A DNA stretch of 7,849 bases, taken from contig CABPCX010000073.1 of assembly GCA_902406135.1 (NCBI GenBank), positions 1 to 7,849 of the forward strand, read 5' to 3'. Of the stretch, positions 1 to 4,789 are shown in pieces. Under the pieces are notes generated by a model. The model was not told the origin of the DNA. It ran no database searches and saw only the letters and a list, made by a program, of their open reading frames with translations. Position numbers and translations under genes: made by a program. The stretch comes from an uncultured Eubacteriales bacterium. Its GTDB lineage: Bacteria; Bacillota; Clostridia; Lachnospirales; Anaerotignaceae. Positions within the stretch are counted from its first letter, which is position 1; every line of letters begins with the position of its first letter.

Positions 1-26
1 TGTTAACCGCAGTAGAAAAGCCCCGA
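1..26 (+). repeat. 26-bp direct repeat, copy 1
   Basis: This stretch, which begins TGTTAACCGCAG, is identical over 26 bases to 163-188. The two copies lie 162 bp apart. It covers the 3' arm of the RNA's closing stem, a short linker and the 5' arm of the terminator hairpin. Because the window starts inside it, the true repeat may extend further left. Confidence 0.9.
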
Positions 27-40
27 GGAATCGGGGCTTT
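19..40 (+). terminator. Rho-independent terminator of the first RNA copy
   Basis: An 8-bp perfect stem, AGCCCCGA/TCGGGGCT, closes on a GGAA loop and is followed by only TTTAATAG. The short U-run suggests weaker termination than the equivalent hairpin at 181-208, so some read-through into the second RNA copy is plausible. Confidence 0.7.
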
Positions 41-45
41 AATAG

Positions 46-206
46 TAACAGGGCTTGAACCGAAGGTATTGCGAGAAAAATAAAATATGATGGTGGCATA
101 TTTTATCAAGCAATGCCCGAGCCAGTATAGGCGAGGGAAGACAAGTCAGAATGACGCAGCCCTGTTAACCGCAGTAGAAAAGCCCCGAATTTTCGGGGTT
201 TTATTT
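46..206 (+). ncRNA. structured RNA element, cobalamin-riboswitch-like 3' core, tandem copy
   Basis: Plus-strand RNA with nested pairing that can be checked by eye. A 10-bp closing stem pairs 46-55 (TAACAGGGCT) with 158-167 (AGCCCTGTTA). An 8-bp stem pairs 65-72 with 110-117 with one G-U pair. A 10-bp AT-rich hairpin pairs 80-89 with 97-106. Small stems sit at 121-132 and 145-155. A terminator at 181-200 closes it. GGGAAGAC (135-142) followed by AAGTCAGAATGAC (143-155) resembles the conserved 3' core of cobalamin riboswitches (GGGAAGGC ... AAGCCAGGAGACC), and GCAGTAG (171-177) also occurs in many of them. The usual peripheral hairpins are absent or shortened, so class membership is not established. 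No plus-strand gene follows until 3877, so it is either a standalone small RNA or a displaced riboswitch. The 3' end of a second copy lies at 1-40. The stretch is richer in GC than the DNA to its right. Confidence 0.5.
163..188 (+). repeat. 26-bp direct repeat, copy 2 (possible att core)
   Basis: Identical to 1-26. It lies directly past the 3' end of the integrase remnant (207-335, minus), which is where many integrative elements carry their attachment site. The 3' end of an RNA gene is also a classic target. An att role is inference; no matching copy was seen at the right end near 4821. Confidence 0.45.
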
Positions 207-208
207 TT
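181..208 (+). terminator. Rho-independent terminator, possibly bidirectional
   Basis: The stem AGCCCCGA (181-188) pairs with TCGGGGTT (193-200) over a 4-nt loop, with one G-U pair, then TTATTTTT. It ends the plus-strand RNA. Read on the minus strand the hairpin is followed by TTTTC and could also have ended the integrase gene, whose remnant stops at 207. Confidence 0.75.
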
Positions 209-335
209 ATTGTGTTGCATTTTGTGTTGCATTTTTATTAAAAATTTTTTCAGACAAGCATTTATATTACAGTTTATTTCTTCTTTTTCATCAGTTAAAT
301 GCCTATAAATGTTGTTTAAAACTTCATTACAGGAT
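207..335 (-). pseudogene. tyrosine integrase, C-terminal remnant
   Basis: A minus-strand open stretch of 42 codons plus stop has no start codon of its own and is preceded in frame by a stop at 336-338. Near its beginning it encodes EVLNNIYRHLTDEKEE, which resembles the end of phage and ICE tyrosine recombinases, where a Tyr precedes HLT-E-K; that Tyr would be the DNA-attacking nucleophile. The protein ends NKNATQNATQ, a tail of the type seen on Firmicutes phage integrases, and this explains the exact 12-bp tandem repeat at 211-234. The catalytic Arg/His/Arg region and the N-terminal arm are absent from the window, replaced by AT-rich sequence and the lipoprotein gene, so the gene is broken. 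It would have acted in site-specific integration and excision of the surrounding element. Family assignment rests on short motifs only. Confidence 0.6.
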
Positions 336-412
336 TAGGTTGTTATTTAACTATAAAATCTTATTTTATTTAAGTTCGCAGTTAATTTCTTAAAGTTTTA
401 TTTTTAAAAGCA

Positions 413-805
413 TTAATTATTAATGCGTTGCTCAACTTCTGGTGGAAGACCAGGAAGTAGATTTTCATTTTCAACGCTACCATATACATAGTCATAATAT
501 GTATCATAGTAATAATCCAAATCTTCTTTTGCTTCAGACGATAAGTTTTCAAGCTGAACGCATTCCATTGCGCGTTCTATTCCATCAAAAAAACCTTTAT
601 TATATATATCTGAATCATAATATGCGTATGAATCATAATATATATTTTCACTATCTTCTTGACCAGCTACATAACCATCCTCGTACCCAGAGCTATATCC
701 ATCATTATATCCATTTTCATATGAAATAGAATCATCTTCAGATGCAGAACAACCGCATGCCAAAAACAAAATTAAAAATACTGGCTTTAGATAAGACTTT
801 TTCAT
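413..805 (-). CDS. small secreted lipoprotein with Gly-Tyr tetrapeptide repeats
   Basis: 130 aa. The start is well supported by AGAGGG seven bases upstream. Residues 1-19 form a lipoprotein-type signal, with Lys at 2-3, a hydrophobic core, then LACGC; lipidation would fall on Cys17 or Cys19. Residues 30-48 carry a strict four-residue repeat, NGYNDGYSSGYEDGYVAG, with Gly-Tyr at 32-33, 36-37, 40-41 and 44-45. The rest is acidic and Tyr-rich, including DYYYDTYYDYVYG near 97-109, and ends with PGLPPEVEQR. I do not recognise a named family. It is the first intact gene beside the integrase remnant, a place where prophages often carry surface or superinfection-exclusion lipoproteins; that role is inference. 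The stop codon lies inside an AT-rich palindrome (410-426) that may act as a weak terminator. No clear promoter was found in 806-913. Confidence 0.8.
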   Translation of the reverse strand: MKKSYLKPVFLILFLACGCSASEDDSISYENGYNDGYSSGYEDGYVAGQEDSENIYYDSYAYYDSDIYNKGFFDGIERAMECVQLENLSSEAKEDLDYYYDTYYDYVYGSVENENLLPGLPPEVEQRINN

Positions 806-913
806 TTGATACCCTCTTTTCTCAAAACATTACTATTTATAGTTATATTTTATTATAATATAATAATTTTGGTTCTCTTGGTGTTATGAAATAGTTTTCT
901 AATTACAAGTAAG

Positions 914-1936
914 CTATCTGCTTTTAGCCTGTTCTAATAAATTTTCACTATAATTATCTGCAGAAGTGTCATTTGATTTATTAACGGAATCTTTGATATG
1001 ATTTAATTTGGAATTAAGAGTATTATCGCTGTATACTTTAGTATCTTCTGATAAGAAACATTCAGTACAAGGTTCATAACCATAGCCTATTGCAGCTTCG
1101 ATATTATATATATAATAGTTTTTGCCATAAATATATGAGCATCCATATTTATGATATTTAGTATCATTTACAGGAACTATTACAGCGTTATTTTCATAAA
1201 AATATAGACTTTCATTTAGCGATTGAATTTTTTCATCACGTTTTGAAATCATATTGTCTTTAGTATTTATATATTTATCAAGAGTTCTTTTTTCTTCTAA
1301 CAAATTTATGTTTTCTAATCCCAAATATATGTTTACTACAAGAGAAATAATAAATAGTATAAGCAATATGATTACAGTTTTTTTGCGGTTTTTAAATGAT
1401 TTACCTTTTATATCTTTAGTATCCAAGATACTTGTATTTTTAGCAATGTTAGTATCTGATAACTCAATTCCAACAGCTTTCACGTTATTAACGATAGCAC
1501 TATTGGCCATAATTTTATCCGAGCTTGTTTTGACAGATTCGTTATTTATATTGCTACTTACTGAAATATTATCTGAAGGAGGCTCTCCATAGCTATTTGA
1601 AGTTTTGTCGCCATCTTTACAAAGCAGTATTATCAGTATAATGCATCCGATAATTGGTATGAAGCAAAGAAAAATCCAATTACCGGATTTGTTTATATCA
1701 TGTAGTCTTTTTACCTGCATTGTAAATGACGGCAAAAATATAATTGTAGAATAAATTATGAGCAGAATATATGTAAGCATTGATGTGTCAGTGTTTGTAT
1801 ATACACCAATATAAATAGGCATAAAGAATATCAATACAAATATAAGTGTATTAATACCAACAAATCTCCAATAGTCACCAGATGATACTCTGCCTTTAAA
1901 TGATATATTTTTAAAGGCATTAATAAAACTTTTCAT
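914..1936 (-). CDS. DUF805-family membrane protein fused to a C-terminal Ada-like Cys/His motif
   Basis: 340 aa, with GGAAGGAG eight bases before the ATG. Residues 1-120 look like a DUF805 protein: an amphipathic start with GRVSSGDYWRF (16-26), membrane segments around 28-47, 52-72 and 87-106, and the family-like KRLHDINKSGNW (76-87). A Ser/Asn-rich linker (120-185) leads to another membrane segment (187-207) and a charged, probably coiled-coil stretch (208-248). The tail carries KYHKYGC (260-266) and GYEPCTEC (286-293), so His262, Cys266, Cys290 and Cys293 are spaced as in the metal-binding N-terminal motif of Ada and similar small domains. That suggests a membrane-anchored Zn or redox module, but its function and side of the membrane are unknown. 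The gene points the same way as both neighbouring lipoprotein genes and shares an upstream sequence element (1976-2010) with the one at 2020-2640. Confidence 0.75.
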   Translation of the reverse strand: MKSFINAFKNISFKGRVSSGDYWRFVGINTLIFVLIFFMPIYIGVYTNTDTSMLTYILLIIYSTIIFLPSFTMQVKRLHDINKSGNWIFLCFIPIIGCIILIILLCKDGDKTSNSYGEPPSDNISVSSNINNESVKTSSDKIMANSAIVNNVKAVGIELSDTNIAKNTSILDTKDIKGKSFKNRKKTVIILLILFIISLVVNIYLGLENINLLEEKRTLDKYINTKDNMISKRDEKIQSLNESLYFYENNAVIVPVNDTKYHKYGCSYIYGKNYYIYNIEAAIGYGYEPCTECFLSEDTKVYSDNTLNSKLNHIKDSVNKSNDTSADNYSENLLEQAKSR

Positions 1937-1975
1937 AATAATACTCCTTCCTTGATATTTACATTGTATTTTTTT

Positions 1976-2010
1976 AATGTACTGTATTTAAACAACACAA
2001 ACCGGTATTG
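1976..2010. repeat. shared upstream element, copy before the DUF805 gene
   Basis: This holds AATGTACTGTATT (1976-1988) running into a 24-nt block (1987-2010) that begins TTTAAACAACACAAAC and ends GGTATTG. The 24-nt block matches 2690-2713 at 20 of 24 positions in the same orientation. The 13-mer matches 2661-2673 exactly but inverted. It lies upstream of the DUF805 start at 1936 and may be a regulatory site or a duplication footprint. Confidence 0.55.
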
Positions 2011-2019
2011 ATTTTGGAT

Positions 2020-2640
2020 TTATCTAATAACAAGTTTATATACTTCGTCAGTTCCGGCAGGCGCAATTTCAACAAAAAGAGGATAATCAGTTTCGTCAAT
2101 TTCCTGAGGGCAGTTGAATACGTAGTGCATACCCTGAGTAGTTAAAGGTGCAATTGAGACTATATTTGCATAAGTAAATCCAAGGGTTGAATCATCAACT
2201 ATAGGAGAGGCAGTATATTTATATCCGTTGTTATAATCGGCGGTTGCAGTCATTACAGCATCGCACATCATATCCTGCTTTTGAAGATTTTTAACATCTA
2301 CATCTAAATCAATATATACATATCCGCTTTCAGCTGAATAATAATTGTAATAAGATGAAGTATCATCGGGCAAAACTTCATAGCTTATGGCGACATTATT
2401 AATTTTGATTTCAGCATATTCGGTGGTTATTATATCACCTACAGCCACAATATTTTCTTTTTGTTTTTCTTCAGCTACTGCTTTATCATCTGCAGTATCA
2501 GCACTTTCAGCTGTGATATCATCTGCGGTGTCGGTACTTTCGATTGTGCTGTCGTCCTTGGTGTCAGTGGAAGTTCCGGATGAGGCACAGCCGCTGATTA
2601 TGATTGCGACAGCCATAATTGATAATAATTTCCTTTTCAT
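2020..2640 (-). CDS. lipoprotein with DUF4352-like domain
   Basis: 206 aa, starting at MKRKLLS because GAAAGGGG lies about nine bases upstream and a lipoprotein signal follows at once; a longer in-frame reading to 2703 has no such support. The signal core (5-15) ends in the lipobox ISGC, giving lipidated Cys18 and export to the outer face of the membrane. An acidic Thr/Ser/Asp linker (19-65) contains a near-duplicate, ESTDTADD then ESADTADD. The C-terminal part starts VGDIITTEYAEIKINNV and includes GYVYIDLDVDVKNLQKQD and ADYNNGYKY. This is the beta-sandwich pattern of DUF4352/telokin-like lipoprotein domains common in Clostridia. The ligand and role are unknown. It probably has its own transcript from the promoter at 2814-2841, possibly reading on into the DUF805 gene, since no terminator is visible between them. 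Confidence 0.8.
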   Translation of the reverse strand: MKRKLLSIMAVAIIISGCASSGTSTDTKDDSTIESTDTADDITAESADTADDKAVAEEKQKENIVAVGDIITTEYAEIKINNVAISYEVLPDDTSSYYNYYSAESGYVYIDLDVDVKNLQKQDMMCDAVMTATADYNNGYKYTASPIVDDSTLGFTYANIVSIAPLTTQGMHYVFNCPQEIDETDYPLFVEIAPAGTDEVYKLVIR

Positions 2641-2807
2641 AAAAATTCCCCTTTCATAGAAATACAGTACATTTTTAAAGCGCGCTGACTTTAAATAATA
2701 CAAACTAGTATTGTAATCATAGATAGTTTCAAGTTTTGCTTAAACTGCAAATTTAATGTATATCATCAATTAACTTGAAATAGCCAAATATTTCAAATTA
2801 TGTCTAT
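2641..2807 (-). other. long 5' untranslated leader with inverted repeats
   Basis: If transcription starts near 2807, the lipoprotein mRNA has a leader of about 165 nt. It contains a 9-bp inverted repeat (TTTCAAGTT at 2727-2735, AACTTGAAA at 2772-2780), a 7-bp hairpin (TTTAAAG at 2674-2680, CTTTAAA at 2689-2695) and the repeated element at 2661-2713. No coding sequence and no known riboswitch class was recognised here. Any regulatory role is a guess. Confidence 0.35.
2661..2713. repeat. shared upstream element, copy before the DUF4352-like lipoprotein
   Basis: AATACAGTACATT (2661-2673) is the exact reverse complement of 1976-1988. The block 2690-2713, beginning TTTAAATAATACAAAC, matches 1987-2010 at 20 of 24 positions in direct orientation. 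The pair therefore brackets the lipoprotein gene. In this copy the two parts are separated by a small hairpin rather than overlapping. Confidence 0.55.
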
Positions 2808-2813
2808 ACTTGC

Positions 2814-2841
2814 ATTATAATGCTGTTTCATAGCATGTCAA
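2814..2841 (-). promoter_or_regulatory. near-consensus sigma-A promoter for the DUF4352-like lipoprotein
   Basis: Read on the minus strand there is TTGACA (complement of 2836-2841), a 16-nt spacer and TATAAT (complement of 2814-2819). Both hexamers are perfect. The expected start is near 2807, firing toward the lipoprotein gene at 2640. The -10 box sits inside a 12-bp palindrome, GCATTATAATGC. Confidence 0.65.
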
Positions 2842-2886
2842 GCAAGGATGAATAGACTAGATATATCATTTATAAAAAATGACTCT

Positions 2887-2937
2887 AACAAAAAACTTCC
2901 AAACTAATAATTATATCTTACATTAGTTTGGAAGTTT
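2887..2937 (-). terminator. terminator of the S24 repressor gene
   Basis: A perfect 16-bp inverted repeat (2893-2908 with 2922-2937, 13-nt loop) is followed on the minus strand by a run of six T then GTTAG. It lies about 50 bases past the repressor stop codon. The stem is long but AT-rich. It also separates the repressor from the promoter at 2814-2841. Confidence 0.75.
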
Positions 2938-2989
2938 ACAAAGACTTTGGGATATTTTTGTGCCCAATCTACGATTATTCGTGGCTTTT

Positions 2990-3646
2990 TTATTTTATTG
3001 CACTGAAAAACGCTACGGCTTTTCCTATTATTCTGACTTTATCCATTTCGCGTCCTGAATATGCGATTGGAGGAAATGCAGGGTTTTCAGCCGCAAGTAT
3101 AACCTTATCTTCATATATATATACTCTTTTTAAAGTCGCTTCACTTACATCTGCCACATCATCTATGAGTACTGCTGCAATTTCCCCGTTTTCTACGGAT
3201 GGCTGTGATTTAATAAAAACAATATCGCCGTCAAATATTCGGGCATTTATCATACTGTCACCTTTACATCTCAGACAAAAATCGGCTGAAGTGTTTTCGG
3301 GCAAAAGAATTTCCTTTTCTATATTTTCGGCAGCCATTATGGGCGTGCCACAGGCTATGGTGCCTAATAATGGAACATATCGGCCGTTTTTATCAGGGAG
3401 AGGAATAATATTTGAAGCGCTGTATGGCGAAATTAATTCGTTATCAAGACCCATTAAATAAGCAGTAGTTGTTTTTAATACTTTTGCAAATTCTGATATC
3501 TTTGTTCTTGGCACATCTGTTTTACCCATCTCAATTTTGTTTATGGAAGACCTGGACTTATAATTCATTAATCGTGCAAGTTCTTCCTGAGACATATTAA
3601 GTTCTTCTCTTCTTAGACGTATTTTACTGCCTATATCGCTGCTCAT
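2990..3646 (-). CDS. phage-type repressor, XRE helix-turn-helix plus S24 peptidase (CI/LexA-like)
   Basis: 218 aa. I take the ATG at 3646 (MSSDIGSKIR), with AGGTGAT eight bases upstream; the extra 79 upstream codons are hydrophobic, non-homologous and run through the operator region. Residues 5-65 are an XRE/Cro helix-turn-helix: RLRREELNMSQEELARLM, then SSINKIEMGKTDVP. Residues 90-218 are an S24 LexA/UmuD-like domain. It has a Cys99-Gly100 cleavage site in GTIACGTP, the nucleophile Ser131 in KGDSM and the general base Lys173 in ATLKRV. All parts for RecA-stimulated self-cleavage are present, so it should hold its target promoter off until DNA damage. The likely targets are the 19-bp operators at 3743-3761 and 3844-3862 before the divergent lysin operon. 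Its own promoter probably lies within 3665-3700 (minus) but is weak to the eye. It is not the host LexA: the operators do not look like a Clostridia SOS box. Confidence 0.92.
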   Translation of the reverse strand: MSSDIGSKIRLRREELNMSQEELARLMNYKSRSSINKIEMGKTDVPRTKISEFAKVLKTTTAYLMGLDNELISPYSASNIIPLPDKNGRYVPLLGTIACGTPIMAAENIEKEILLPENTSADFCLRCKGDSMINARIFDGDIVFIKSQPSVENGEIAAVLIDDVADVSEATLKRVYIYEDKVILAAENPAFPPIAYSGREMDKVRIIGKAVAFFSAIK

Positions 3647-3689
3647 AATTATCACCTCATAGAAATAATAACATAAAGTATAAAAAAAT

Positions 3690-3714
3690 TCAACAATTAA
3701 ATAAATATTGTTGA
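3690..3714. promoter_or_regulatory. inverted repeat overlapping the -35 box
   Basis: TCAACAAT (3690-3697) and ATTGTTGA (3707-3714) form a perfect 8-bp inverted repeat with a 9-bp gap. It overlaps the first four bases of the TTGACA box at 3711-3716. Its half-site differs from the TGTAGA operators, so it may bind another protein or give the repressor a second mode on its own promoter side. This is seen in sequence only. Confidence 0.35.
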
Positions 3715-3739
3715 CAAATATTCTACTTAGTGCTATTAT
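3711..3739 (+). promoter_or_regulatory. near-consensus promoter of the small-gene/lysin operon
   Basis: TTGACA (3711-3716), a 17-nt spacer and TATTAT (3734-3739) place transcription start near 3746, inside the first operator (3743-3761). The spacer also holds an operator half-site, TTCTAC (3721-3726). The leader to the ATG at 3877 would be about 130 nt. Confidence 0.75.
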
Positions 3740-3742
3740 CGA

Positions 3743-3761
3743 TGTAGAAAATAAATCTACA
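3743..3761. promoter_or_regulatory. repressor operator 1
   Basis: TGTAGAAAATAAATCTACA is a perfect 6-bp inverted repeat with a 7-bp AT-rich centre, spanning the expected transcription start. It has the same architecture as 3844-3862. The adjacent S24 repressor is the obvious candidate ligand. Confidence 0.7.
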
Positions 3762-3843
3762 AAGTAAATAGCGCATATTAATAGAAAACTAAATAAATAG
3801 TAGAATAATGTTGAAAAATGTCGCATATTTTCAAAAAAGATAA

Positions 3844-3862
3844 TGTAGAAAAATACTCTACA
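3844..3862. promoter_or_regulatory. repressor operator 2, abutting the ribosome binding site
   Basis: TGTAGAAAAATACTCTACA has the same arms and the same 7-bp spacing as operator 1, 101 bp downstream. It directly abuts AAAGGAGGGG of the next gene. Bound repressor could act as a roadblock or form a loop with operator 1. Confidence 0.7.
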
Positions 3863-3876
3863 AAGGAGGGGTATAT

Positions 3877-4101
3877 ATGTCAAGCGGGAGCTACATACAA
3901 GCAGATGTTTTATGTCCTTTTTATCTTACTGATACTAATAGGCCTGTGAATATAAGGTGTGAGGGCATATCTGATGATAATAAACTGGTGCTGAACTTCA
4001 AGCATAAAGATGAGAAGATGGCGCATATGAAGGTATTTTGTACCGATGATTACTGCAAATGTGTTCTTTTTAAAGTGATAAACGAAAAGTATGAAGATTA
4101 G
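3877..4101 (+). CDS. small cysteine-rich prophage-type protein
   Basis: 74 aa, with a strong AAAGGAGGGG just before the ATG. It is soluble, with no signal or membrane segment. Five cysteines fall in two groups: Cys13 (in ADVLCPFY) with Cys28 (NIRCEG), and Cys55, Cys60 and Cys62 near the end (KVFCTDDYCKC). The pattern resembles small zinc-ribbon-like proteins with a CPFY...CEG start that occur among Clostridia prophage early genes. I recall the pattern but no established function. It sits in the cro position, first in the operon under the S24 repressor, 50 bp before the lysin gene, so a DNA-binding or regulatory role is reasonable inference. It is not a holin: no hydrophobic stretch is long enough. 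Confidence 0.75.
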   Translation: MSSGSYIQADVLCPFYLTDTNRPVNIRCEGISDDNKLVLNFKHKDEKMAHMKVFCTDDYCKCVLFKVINEKYED

Positions 4102-4151
4102 CAGTAACACATAGGCCTATAGAAGGATATTATAAATCAGGAGGTGAGAAG

Positions 4152-4769
4152 ATGGGACGCAGTATATATGTTTTACACCCTGAGCTGAAGAAGAAAATAG
4201 AGGAGCTAAAAAAGAGATGTTCTGCAGCCGGACTTAAAATAGGCATATCGGAAACATGGAGGACGGTTGAAGAACAGGACAAGCTGTATGCAAAGGGAAG
4301 AACCGAGCCGGGGAATATAGTCACAAATGCAAGAGGAAGCACATATTCCTCAATGCATCAGTGGTATATTGCCTTTGACTTTTTTAGAAACGACGGCAAG
4401 GGAGCTTATAATAACAGCGACGGCTTTTTCAATAAAGTAGGACTAATAGGAGAAGCCATAGGGTTAGAATGGGGCGGAAACTGGAAATCATTTGTAGACC
4501 TTCCTCATTTCCAGCTGGCTTCTTGGGGAAGCACTCCTGATAAACTGAAAGCGCAGTATAAAAATTCTGATAATTTTAAAAAAAGCTGGAGTGAAGTTAT
4601 CGAAATGAATGAGAAAAGATATAACAATGAAAGCGAAGTCCCTGACTGGGCCAAAGACACCATAAGAAAAATAATTGAGGCCGGAGCCATAGCGGATAAG
4701 GATAAACTTGACCTTTCCGAGGACATGCTCAGAGTTTTGGTTATAGCTGACAGGCTGGCAAAGGCATAA
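4152..4769 (+). CDS. M15-family peptidoglycan endopeptidase (CwlK-like phage lysin)
   Basis: 205 aa, with AGGAGGTG nine bases before the ATG. Residues 1-125 are an M15 (VanY/CwlK) zinc peptidase of the L-Ala-D-Glu type, which cuts the peptide stems of the cell wall. Visible are SETWRTVEEQDKLYAKGRT (33-51), then SSMHQWYIAFD (66-76) with zinc ligands His69 and Asp76, GLEWGGNW (104-111) with likely catalytic Glu106, and PHFQL (118-122) with the third ligand His119. The usual Gly three residues after the first His is Tyr72 here, so activity is not certain. Residues 163-205 (VPDWAKDTIRKIIEAG ... LSEDMLRVLVIADRL) form a short helical C-terminal domain like those on Clostridia prophage lysins, probably for wall targeting. 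There is no signal peptide, so export would need a holin or cell lysis, and no holin gene is present. It is the last gene of the repressor-controlled operon. Confidence 0.88.
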   Translation: MGRSIYVLHPELKKKIEELKKRCSAAGLKIGISETWRTVEEQDKLYAKGRTEPGNIVTNARGSTYSSMHQWYIAFDFFRNDGKGAYNNSDGFFNKVGLIGEAIGLEWGGNWKSFVDLPHFQLASWGSTPDKLKAQYKNSDNFKKSWSEVIEMNEKRYNNESEVPDWAKDTIRKIIEAGAIADKDKLDLSEDMLRVLVIADRLAKA

Positions 4770-4789
4770 AACATAATTATGTATAACAG

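Noticed and set aside
1..206. Part of a CRISPR array, or a tRNA gene
   Set aside because: There are only two copies with a 136-bp gap between them, and there is no cloverleaf, TTCGA arm or CCA end.
211..234. 12-bp exact tandem repeat TGTGTTGCATTT as a possible recombinase site or iteron
   Set aside because: On the minus strand it encodes the NATQNATQ tail of the integrase remnant, so coding repetition explains it.
87..308. A 73-codon plus-strand open frame starting in the RNA element
   Set aside because: It runs through the stems and terminator of the RNA and then antisense to the integrase remnant, has no ribosome site, and its product is low-complexity Phe/Cys/Leu.
1254..1592. Plus-strand 112-codon open frame
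   Set aside because: It is the complement of the DUF805-fusion gene, lacks a ribosome site, and reads as low-complexity hydrophobic sequence.
2893..2937. 16-bp perfect inverted repeat as ends of a miniature transposable element
   Set aside because: Only 13 bp lie between the arms, and a T-run follows on the minus strand just past the repressor stop, which fits a terminator better.
3647..3883. 79-codon N-terminal extension of the S24 repressor
   Set aside because: It lies over the promoter and operators, is hydrophobic and unlike the family, and a well-placed ribosome site supports the start at 3646.
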